Shown here: positions 25,801 to 37,800 of the stretch, in pieces | Numbering within the stretch: the stretch's first letter is position 1 | Layout of the letters: the number at the start of each line of letters is the position of its first letter | Source of the DNA: Erythrocercus mccallii | Lineage: Eukaryota; Chordata; Aves; Passeriformes; Dicruridae | Reading direction: 5' to 3' | Length of the DNA stretch: 64,000 nt | Assembly: GCA_013397435.1 (NCBI GenBank) | Contig: VZRG01002901.1 | Coordinates: forward strand, 12,304 to 76,303 | Translations under genes and position numbers: made by a program | The notes under the pieces: generated by a model | Seen by the model: only the letters and a program-made list of their open reading frames with translations | Told to the model about the DNA's origin: nothing | The model's database searches: none

Positions 25801-28800
25801 TACCATGTAGTTGATTATTAAATGGAGTTTATAGTAAAAAATCAGGAACAGAGTTTAATCTGTTTACCACACTTTTTATTTTTCATTGAAAAGTTAAAAC
25901 TGATCCCTGGAAACAGTTTAATCACAGAGCTTCCAAGGGAGTTACGGTAAAATTAGTCAGCATCTGCAAAATTTTATGAAGATATTTTCTCATTTTGGAC
26001 TTAACATTATATTATTGGCCATTTTGGACTTAACATTATATTATTTAAATGTAGAAAAAAGTTTATTTCTTGTAAACAGTTCTGTGAAGAACACTAATTT
26101 GATAAAAAAAATTCTCTCTTTCTGTAAAGAAGTCCATTAGCAAATATGTTTTAGCAGAATACTTAACTTCGATTATGAAATATGAGAGAAAATATAAATA
26201 GAGCCCAGTCTGATGGAATGAAGAGAGCATTTCAGCCTTCACTTTCAAATCTACTTTCTAATATGCTGGCCATATTTCATAGTTAATGAGATCCATAAAC
26301 CCACAAGTCTATGGAACAGAAAAGTCTATGGTTTGACTAAAGTGGGTTAAAGCCATAAAAAATATAGTTTATCTCATGCTGAAAGAAAGTGGGCTGTGAA
26401 CATGTAACTACATTGTACATTAAATATTACTTTCTGAGAATAACATAATGTTTATACATGAAGATTTGATTATTTTTCAAGATTGATGGTTTCAAAATAC
26501 CAAAATGTGCGCACAGAAAAGACATTTTTCTGGTTAGTTTTTTTCCTAGTTTTCTTGTGCTGTCCCCCTTATATGGTAGATTAGCATTCTGCTTTGCCCA
26601 AGCCTCCCATAGAGCTTATACATAAGGTCAGAATTAAATTTTGGGCCCCAGGTTGTCTATTTCCCTTCTTTCTATTTTAATCTGGTGTGTGGTGTTGGCA
26701 AAAAGCCCAGAGAGCCATCAGTCTAACTTTGAGGCCACTGCAGAGAAAAAGAGGCACCAACAGTTGTGCTTCCAGACTTGTTTCTTATATTGTGCTGGCC
26801 CTGGTTGTTTACAAGTGCAATTACAGGTCACCTTTCACCAGTAATGCATGTAAAATACTGCCCAAACAGGAAAAACCGTAATGATATATTAAAAAAAATT
26901 CATTTTTTTCTAAGATTTCTCTAAATATGTGACTATATGAAAAATTTGTGTTGGAGGTGTAAAGCTGTGAATCACATCTTTTCTGAAAGATGAGATGGAA
27001 AAAATTGGTTAAAAAGGAAATACAAACTGGAAATTGATAGATGAATGTTGGATCCTGATAAATGATTTTAAAAGTGAAATGTGTGTCAGAAAATAGGAAA
27101 TCAAAGTTAATAGCAGGTGCATGGGTGGGTATACCCATCACTACTGGAATTTAGGGCATTTGCAAGCCCTTTATAGCTTTGCTTAAATATGTCCCATTAT
27201 GCCAGAATATCTTTTGCACCACCTGTAAAAGGAGCAGTTTGGCTGCATATGAGGTATAAGACAGTCAAGTGCTGAAATACATTCCTTCAAATTTTTAAGC
27301 GCTTTTTGTTATTTAAAATCGTTACTGATGTGCAATGAGCACAGTCATTTTATATGAAATTATAAGATTCAGAGAGTCTTTGCAACTTGTTTGCAAATGA
27401 ACTTACACACAATATGTATTAGGTATTATTTAATTTGATTTTGGAATAGTAATAATAATAATACATACTCTGCAAACTAGTTAACTAGGTTGAAAGTTGG
27501 AAATAGCTTTAGCAAGAATTTTAGTGGCACAGAACTTTTGAGCATTTTTCATTGTACAGTCTCATGGAAGCAAAATCACCTTGGTTTTATACCTTGGTAT
27601 TATACCAATGTTACACAAAGTATTTTTCTCTGAATATTTTCCTGAGGGATATTTGGCCACATCCATTTAAAATAGTAGTGTGTTTTAGAGTTGTAATAGT
27701 GTAGGTGTCTTGGTTGGGATCCCTCAGATTTAAAGAAGGACGTTGCTACATCTATTCTGTTTTTCTTCTATGCCATGCAGACAGAAAAGCATAAATAATA
27801 CCCAGATTCTGAACACTTGGTAATTTCAATCTCCTGATGTGTTGGCAAGCCAAGCTGTGTTTGTCAACACCATTATGTGTGATAATTTTCAAACAGACCC
27901 CAAACAGCCTTTTGAGCTATCTGTATTTTTCAAAATATTGAAAAAAATTGTTGAAAAAAATCTTTTTTTCCCCCGCAGGGAGTGTATGTTTATTGTGTCT
28001 GTGTGACTGTTTCCTAATTAATATTTGCTTGAAGTCTAATTGGATTGAGTAAAACATAAAATGCAAGCAAGAATATTGTAAAGATCTTAGGGATAAACTC
28101 TTGTTGTATACAAAGGACCTGCCTCTGTTATGTACATTAATATTAACTAAAATGGAATTTGAGTGCATTCCCAGATGCTTTACTGAATCAGGGTTTGTAT
28201 TCCCTCAAAATTTGCATCTGTCAAAAGTGTTTTAAAAATTATAGGCAAGATTGTAACTGGCAGGTGGTGGATAACAGGAGGGATTGAGGTGATTTGCTGA
28301 TCTTGGCATTGTTTCCCAACCCATTTTCTCATCTGTGGCCTTTAGGTTTCCTCAGTGTTCTGGGCTAATCTGGAACTAAAGTGCAGCAGTATGGGATGTG
28401 ATTTCAAGTTAGATTCTTTCAGTCCCTATTCCAAATTAGAAATATGCTTCTCATATGCTCAAAATAGTTTTAAATTAACCAGTCCAAATAGAACAATTCC
28501 ATGGCACTTACATGGGTCAAGCATTAGTGCAAATACAATCATGTTTCGGGAGCTGTAGTTACTCACTGCTTTCAGCACTTTTCAAAGACCCATCTCTAAA
28601 TGTGTGGCTATTTTCATAAGCATCTTTTGAAGTTCTGAAGAAAGTTTTCTTAGTCCACTGACAATTAGCTCTGCCTTTTTTTGCTGCTGTTGGTTTATAA
28701 CCATATTAAAAAGAAATCTTAGGCTTAACTAACCTATTCAACTTGCAGACACAATTGGTATTCTGCCCCACTCTCCCCATTTTCTTCTTGACAAAATTTG

Positions 28801-31800
28801 GTATATTTATTAGTATTATTAGAGTCTATTTCCCTGAACATTTTTTGCAGTTGATGTGAGCCCCAGTACCAGAATTCGCATAGCTGTGTAAAATTCTGTT
28901 ATATAAAATTGGCACAAATACAGACCACAGCATAACTAGATCACAGAATTGTCATGGTTGGAAGAGACCGTCAAGATCACCTAATCCAACCATCAGCCCG
29001 GCACCACCATATTCACCCCTAAACAACATCCCCAAGTGCCACCTTCAGATACTTCTTGAGCACTTCCAGAGATGGAGACTTCATCACCTCCCTGGGCAAC
29101 TTACTCCAGTGCCTAACCAGTCTTGCAGTGGAAAAAAAAAATCTATTCTCTAATCTTTTTCTCTCCTGGTGCAGCTTAAGGAAATTTTTCTTTTGTCCTT
29201 TCACTTGAAGCATGGCAGAAGTGACCAACCCCCACCTCACTCCAGCCTCCATTCAGGTAGCTGTAGAGAGCTGAGTTGTAGGTCACCTCCTCTACTTTGT
29301 GAAAAATACTCATTTGTTTAGATGGATTCTGTTTGCCAAGGGAGAAAATCTTGCACTAGGTTTTGAGCAAGGGTCTTAAAAAGAGGATTTTTATTCCTTT
29401 GTGGAAGATGGTCTTGCATTTTCTGCGTAACTGTGTAAGTTTGCTGTGTGTTTCTGTGAGTTTTCCCCTTTACTGTCCTGTAGCTCATAATTCGCAAGGT
29501 TTCAACAACATGGAAATATCAGCAATATTTCAGTTATAAATTGCTTTTAGACTGCATATAGCTTAAAGAATATTTCAGGATGCTTAAGGTAAAAGACACT
29601 CTGGAATTCCAGATAACAAAATTGCTGTTAATTTTTAATCCATGCCAAATAATATTGCAGGAAGTGAAACATGGTTATTAGTAGTGAGGGTAATAAAGCT
29701 CTCCCAAAATATTAAGCAAACTGACAGCTTTGAAAAAGCCAGAGATAACTTATTATAGAGAGGGGAAATAAATATTTCTGGTATCAACTGACATTTTCCT
29801 GCCAAGTTTGTGCTGGTCAAAGTGTACATTTACCTCTGAGTTCGATAGTTCTCACTTCCTTGCGTATTGAATGCTGGAAGGAGCGAGCAGCCCGTGAGGC
29901 CTGGAGGTGGTGTTTGCACGGTGTAGGTGGGGTTGCTCCCCACTGCCTTTGAGGGCTGACCTGTGTCCCCAGGGCAGGTGACATCCAGGGGCTGGAGCAG
30001 GGAGGGACTGGAGCTGTCGGGAAGCGGTGGCACGCGCGCACCTGCCCGTCATCTGCTCGGGGCCGCCTGCACCTGCCCGCGCGTCTCTGTCACGCCTGAG
30101 CAGGAATGCGAGCTGCACATCTGTCCAGGCTCTCCCTGCCGAAGCAGATGGCTGTGTGTAGCTTCAGAGAAGCCCAGTGTTTTCTGAAATGAGCCACTTA
30201 GAGGTGGATACATTTTTTTAGGCGTATGGTTACTGTGCTTCGGTGGATGTGCTGGAGGTTTTCAAATCACTATAGTTGAAATGTTCATCTGGAAGGTATC
30301 AGAAACAGCAAGGCTAACCAAGAACTGATTTGTTCCCTTTCTTTTCAAGTCTGTTCTTGATTGACGTGGCCATTGTCCCGGGGTTTAAAGTCAAGACAGT
30401 GTCCAGTTCCTATCTGTTGCTTCTTCTAAGAGTTTGGTCAAATTGTTCAGTTCTTTCTTGTATTTTAGTTGTTGCTTGTAGCTGTCATGTAGCAGTAGTC
30501 TCACTAATATAAGTCTTTTAGCCAAAAGTGCTGTATAAATGTGAACTTTTAATATGTTAACATTAATATTGATGTCATACAAATATTCTCCTCCCCTTCA
30601 TCTTTGTTTTGGGGTTATTGCACTTGATGTTCACTGAGAAACAGCTAAGATGTGGTTGAAGGAACTTTTTACAAAGAAATGGAGCTGTGTTAAGAGAAAA
30701 GTAATAAAAGAACATTGTAATATCCCTTACCAGCATTGTTTTTTAGCATCTCAAGACATCATCACTTGTTAAGGCATTCTAATCCAGTGTTACACATAAG
30801 GAAAGAACATATAGGGACAATAAACACCAAATGTGTAAAGGTAGTTGTGTATTACATCCAAAGAAAATTAGTGATTTATGGAGAAATTTAGTTAATTGTT
30901 TAGTAATCCCATCAGCATGTCTAGTGTCACACCAACACTATACCCATTAACTAAAAAGGTGTATTACATTCATCTTGGCTGCTAAATATTACCCTGATAG
31001 ATTTAAATGAAGAGACATTCCATTCCTTGCCAAGTACAAAGCTATATAGGTATTGGTATTAGCAAGGACAGATAATGCATACCTATCTTTTCCTATTTAG
31101 CAATAGTTTTCTATATACTCTCTCTGTATAGAATATACAAACCCATCTTGGCAGAAAATGTTACTGTGCTAGGACTTAAGTTATGTAAGATCCTCAATGA
31201 GAGCTTTATTTTGAATGTAATAAAAGCAGAGCTCTGCCAATACACTTTTAAAAATCCATCCCTCAACCTGCTCAGTGCTTTTAACTTTCTAGCAAAATCA
31301 TACAATTGTATGTTGTATTTGTACCCTGAGGCTTCAATACAATAGAGGAATAGTTCAGGCTAGGAGCAATGATAAGTAGTATTTTTCAATTACAGGAGGC
31401 TGAAAGCGTAGTGGTGTTCTGCAGGAAGTTTATTTTGGCACAGCACTTTCTGCATTAAAAAGAAAAAAAATGTACCCTTTGTTTTAAAATGGCTGCAAAT
31501 CAGTTCCTGAGGCTGAAATGTTATCAGCAAAGTGCCTGCAGAGTCCTGAAGGGCTGCGATAGGCTGAAGGGCTGCAATGCCAAAGTTTCACTTATTGCAA
31601 AGCATGCATTTTCTTTAAAATAGCATTCTTCTCTGTATTCAATAAGTCTTTAAAAATGGCCCAGTTACTCTCACATAAACTCTTTCCCTGTTTATTTTTA
31701 ATTTGCTCTGACATAGTGCTAATCCTAGAAAATGTAGAATACTACCTGTAAATAATTTTATTTTCTTTAAAACCTTAATTTGTAGTCAGTTCTTGAATAG

Positions 31801-34800
31801 CTCAGAAGACACAACAGCTGTGTGTACCCAACAAGGATTCCCTAATTTCTCTGTATGTAAACCATAGCACAGGGTTGGCATTCTTGTGCCAAAAGGCAGC
31901 AACTTTCAAGTTGTGTATGGCAATTTTCCATTTCAAAATAAATAGGTGTTCTGGAAGTGGATACTCTAGTGTAGCTTAGTTACAAATGAAATCCTGATAT
32001 CTTGAACATATCTTGATATCTTGAACCTGATCACAGGTTACAGTTTGTCAGTTCCCTTCACAGGTCATCTGGTATGCTGCTGTGTGACTCATTTGATTTG
32101 TCTTGGAGCTTGGGATTGTCATGAAATAGAAGCAGACAAGTTCTTCTTTTCCTCCTCAACCTGTGGACTTAACACCTAGAAAATTCCTGAGCCAGAACTG
32201 TTTACTGTGGACCACATCACTTCAAAGGTTGAACCGCAGTATCAACAATCTTATTGTGCAGCTGCTTTGCAATACAAAGAAACCCAAGGAGGAAAAAAAA
32301 ACCAAACCAAAACCTATATTACACTGGCAAACAGTATTTGCTCTACTGGAATTCTCTACACAAGGTATCTTGGTTCAATGACAGTTTCATTTGAAGAGCT
32401 TATGACATGAATAACAGTTGCGATGTTTCTGGAAGCTGCAGTGCTTCAGACATGCTAAATTTTGCCTGACCTAATTCTGCTGAAATTCACTGATCTTTCT
32501 GTTGCTTTCAGTGGGAAATAAATCAGACCCTTAAGAAATACAAACTCAAAGAGCTTAAGAGAGAGGGTGGTCCTACATTAGGACAATTGAATAAATCTTG
32601 AACTTCCACTCTGAGTCTAGGAAGGAAAATACAGAATACTAATTTTTAAGCTTGCCTAATTAAGCCTGGGACAATTGTAGCAGTGAAGTGAGCAGTTGCA
32701 GGCCTAACCAGCTGTCATTTGCCAAGAGTCTGAGGCTGTGGAAGGAGACACTGCATTAGCAAAGGCAGCCAAGCACACTCTGCCAAGTAGTTCTGTTGGT
32801 GGCAGAATTTTTACATCTAAAACTGTGTTCTGTGGACCTGTCCTATGATTAAACAAAGGGATAGTGCTGGATTAAGGTGTGGATAAGGACTTTAGATCAG
32901 GAGTATGGTCAGGATGAGGCAGCAGCAAATGAAGACCTTCATTCTGAAGATTTTGGTAATGGAGCTAGACGGTGTAGAGTCAAATACAGAAATATATAGT
33001 GAGAGTCTGAAAGTAAGATTGGAAAAAGTTTGGTATTTGAAGGCTTACAATGGAAAGTTACTGGGAGAGAGGTGACCTTTTGCATGCTTTCTAATTTTTT
33101 TCTCTGTGTCCCCTAATAACTTTTGAATGTGTTGGCCAATTTCAGCTGCATTTGACGGGAATCTGGGAGAGCAATACTTACTGCTGGTTGTTTTAAATAG
33201 ACAGCAGGGAAGATGGAGAAGGCACTCTAAGTTGCCCAACAGGATGAAACTTTGTGGCATCACTTTTATTAGAGCATCCATGTGGAAGGGAGATATCGCT
33301 ACAGGCTACAAGAATTTTCAGAGTCCCAAAAAAATAAAATTTATTTTCCTACCAACTAAATTCAGTATTATCTATGTGATGGAAAGTTGAGGAGGTTCGA
33401 AGATAAGTCACCAAAAACATGAGCAAATATTTAAGACACTGAAAATTAAACTCCACATGAATCCATTCACTTTTGTAGAAGGGACATGGCTGCTGGCTGG
33501 GCTACAGTCAGATGTTAGCCTGGTGACTATAATCCAGAATTGATGTCAACATTCCGTAGATCTCAGAGGTATTGTGGACTGCCACTAGCACTTTAGATCA
33601 GCGTTGAGCAGTTGTGGGTAAAATAAGAGAAGTATTTCAGTCTTTCTGCAGGTGTTCATGTGCTGTCCATTGCAGAACTGAATAAATAACCTGAGAGGAT
33701 TAAACTTTTTAGTTGTGAAATTCATTATCACAGAAGTGTCACTTATGCTGGGGTTTGTTGTGGATATGATTAAGGATTCCGATAAAGGCAACAGTTTCTG
33801 AAAATTAAACAAGAAATGAGATGTAATCTTTTTGGGATTGAAGGAAATTTTTTTCTAGTTGCAAATTGGTTAGCAGTAGTACTTTTGTGTTATTATTTGT
33901 AAAGTGCTTAATGGTAAAAGCAGGTTTTAATTCTTTTTTTTTAAGTCTACTTCAGTAGTGGTTTTGGCTTAATGTAAATATGAGTGTTGTTCCACAGAGA
34001 GGTATCATTTTACATCAAAATCCTGATAAAAACCAGTAAATAAACTTTCCTGAACATATAAATACTAAACAATTGGGTTGTTTACAGCTAAATATTTACT
34101 TCAAAGTCTTAGAAGTTTTTAAAAACTGGTTTTTCTGGTTTCTGTTGCAGCCAATGCCCTCATAGGATCTCTTTTCAATCCCTGTTTTCCTTTCCACACA
34201 CCTTGTTTAAGCAGGAAGAGCTTAATTTAAGCCATAATCTTTTATCAGAATAAACCTTAGTCTGTTTTCAAAATACTGGTGCTCCTCTCCCCCCTCAGTT
34301 TGACAGGGCCCAGCAGCTTATTGCTTAAAGCAGACTGATGCCTATTTCACTAGCCCACCTCTGCAGGGACACACTCCTGTAATTTACCAACATTGCACCG
34401 GTTTAAGTTATCTTTTTCTCAAGGACAGAGAATAGAACTCCAGTGTGCAGGGGCTTTAACATCCTTTGCCAGCTCCCACTGGGAATTTACACTAATGGCT
34501 GAAGGCAGGACAATCTGGTCTCTGTCTTTTGGGTTGAGGTTGTTTAGTGATGCTTTCCATTGCTAAGACTTGTCATCAGCTGAGCATTCATCTCTCTATA
34601 TTTAGAGCACAGTGTGCCTTAGTGCTCTCAGGGACAGCTAAGCCTTACTGTTTTAATGACAAGTTCCTGAGATAGGATCTACCTGCTGCCTTTATTGCTC
34701 AAGCACAAATTGCCTATGGTTAAATATTTGATCATTTAAGATACAGGTGGCTGCTGGGGGAGTTAATGTAAGAAGCAGTAATACTGACAATATACCGAGT

Positions 34801-37800
34801 TCAAATGGATCTAAAAGGAACTGGTTAAGCTAGACAGGTACACAGATTTTGATCACTACCACTTAAATTCCAGCAGTTTATTGCATGGGACAAATTACAT
34901 TGATTTGTAACTATTGTTACTGAATTAATTCATTTTAACCAGAAATCATCAAATACTAGCCTGCCCTTGAGTGTTATATTTTCCCTTTTATCACAAGAAC
35001 AGGTATGTTCTTTTGTAGGTGGGTGGGGAAGGGGAGGAAGGGAGGAGTGGGAGAAATGCCTTATGTAATTTTCAAGCTTTTTCTTTTTAAATTTCTATAT
35101 CAAAATGTTAGCCTGTCCCCCAGGATAACATATCTTCTGTATTCGACTGCACTACAGGAAGAAGGCAAAAGAACAGGAAAAAAGCAAACTCTAACCTAAG
35201 TAACAATTATTAATACAGACTTTTTACATTGAAAAAGAGTATGCCCAGAATGCTATTGAAAATCCTACTAAAGGAACTAGTTTTTAAATGAAATGTCGTA
35301 TTTAGTACATTGAGATACAGAGGACATGTAAAGTAGCACAAATAAAGAAGTGTGAAATTTTCATCATATCTTTTCTCCTTGGTTTCAAGAAATTCAGATT
35401 GTGAGATGGCTTTGCTGTGTCTGCAGACAGTCTGGCATGTTCAGATACTTAGCCTCACATTTCAGCTGTCATAGGACCTATTTATCATTTTAACAGAATT
35501 TGAAGCCTTTAAACTCCAATCAGTTGAGGAGCAAGTTTTTTTTAGTATGCTCCTGGAAATAGTTTGTGCAGCTTTCAAATTGCATAGTATAAGGTTTACA
35601 CCTCTACCAAAAATCCCTTGTGAATCTACAAAGAAGAGTCAGAGAACTAATAGTGTTTCCTTAAAATATAATGGTATTTTTACATTCTGATTATTTTTTA
35701 AAAATTATTATTTCATTAGATGAAATTTAAACTGGAAATTTGCATTTCATATACTCAATCCATGTATTTTCTCTTCCTCTAAGTTAAAACTATTCAGCAG
35801 GATGTGCAATCTCTCAGTCTAGACTTGCAAAGTGCTGCTGTGAGCAAACTCCTTCCACCCTGCCAAGCCTCTTTCTGTCACCAATGCACACACACAGAGC
35901 CATAGAGATCAGCCTGAACTCGGTGATATGAGATCAATCTGTAAGTCTTCTAGCAAAGAGATGTCTGAAATTGTTAGGAAAAAACTTCATACACATAGTG
36001 TTGTGGATGCTGTAGCACTTCTCTTGCTCTTTTTAAGTAGCTTACCCAGTTCAGATCAAGCCTCTGATATCAGTAACCTGTGCTGCAATGATGCTAGAGG
36101 ACTGTGAACTTTTGAATTCTCAGTCTTCAGTTAATGCTGCTAAATAGAAAAAAGTTATCTTTTCTCCAAGTGCTGGGAGGGTGGGGAGCTGCCATTGGTA
36201 GGCTCAGCAGCAGGGGCACAGCACAGGCAGCTGGTGTAGGAGGAGCAGTTCTCACACATCCCCTGTGTCTCTCTCACAGATGTCATCAGCTGGTGGTAGG
36301 AGTAGCAGCAGCGAGATCACAGGGCTGTATCTCACGTGGTTTGCTGGGGTCCTGAGTTTATAGAAATGGTAAAAAGAACGGACACAATTTCCAAAAGGAA
36401 GTAATCTCTAGGGTGTAATGCCCTGCAAGACAAGACTTCTTTTCTTTTGGAATTTTCCACTTCTCATCATGATGTCTTAACATTGCAGACACCAAGCAGT
36501 TGTGAGCATTCCCATGGCAAGGCAACTCTGGTTTGCCATGTGCACAACCTCATTGTTACAGACTCATTGCGCTTTCATTTTCTTTGGTTTTAATTGCCAG
36601 ACATGGAAAAGAGAAACTACCCTTTAGTGACTGTATTTCCTGTCCTATTAAAATAAAGAAATCACTGTTGATAGCTCTTGCATTGGTCCTGCTCATACTA
36701 ATTTCCACTAAAACACCAAGCCTTACCTGGTATCTTCACACACAAACACACACAAACCCTCCACCTCCCAATACTACAATGCTTTAGGAAAGTTCTGGAC
36801 TGATATCCCTAGACAATGAAGTCTTCTAACTGTAGAGCCTGTCACCATCAACATTATATTATCTTTTTGGTCAATATGTCTCAAGTTTAACTGAAAAGAA
36901 CACAGGTAGGGTTGTAAATGATGTGGACACACTTCCTTAGCAGGTCTTAAGATTTGATCTGGTGATCAGAAACAATCTAGTAAATGCAATGTAAGAATCT
37001 CAGCTGCAACATGGTAAGTGACTGTGTGTACTCTAGCAGTTTAATAAAAATACTGGTTCACTAGAACCACATTCCTCTTTGAAGTACCCTTCAGCATTGT
37101 TAAACAGTTTGCAAACCCCTGCTTTACTTGCCAGAGCAAGAGAGTTATGAGTGTGCATGTAGTTACTAGTCTCAGCTGGCAAAATGGTAGCTGACATCTG
37201 GAGGCAATAACTTCCTGAAACCCAATGGCCTGATCCCCTACTGAAAATACATTTGTTCTAAAGGGAGGGCAGAAGAGGGTCTCCTTACTCAAATATGAAG
37301 TGTCACAATCAGAAAAATACGGACCTTTCATTTTCTAAATGACTGCTCAAATTCTAGTGGGAGGTGTCCCTGCCCATGGCAGGAGGCTTGAAACTAGATG
37401 AACTTTAGTGTCCCTTTCAACCCGAACCATTGTACAATTCTGTGACATTAGCTTGTGCTGTCTGCATTTGTCTGGATGTCAGTGGTTGTCTCCAGTTGTC
37501 TGCACTGGATGAATTTCAGCTACTGACTGTCGTGTTGGGTCAGTGCCCTGGTGGCCAGCTTGATGCCTTTCCAGGAATCGCTAGAGACAGAAGTTGTTCT
37601 TCCCACAGGGCTCTGAACCTCCCTGCCTGGCATCTCCCTGCCCGCATCTTCATATCTGAGTCCTTTTTTGCTTTTGCATTTTATGGACCAGCCCGTGGAG
37701 ATGCACCTTGTATCTTCAAGGCAGCTTGACAGAACCCTACTGCCCCTTGTCTGTGCTTAGGGAGAACCCCGTCACAGAAGTCAGCTTCACCTGGGCAAAT

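Noticed and set aside
29817..30187. Overlapping open frames in the intron 6 CpG-dense patch as coding exons
   Set aside because: Several frames on both strands are open because the block is GC-rich. None is recognisable, and none fits the FAM120B phase chain, which is already continuous from exon 5 to exon 6.
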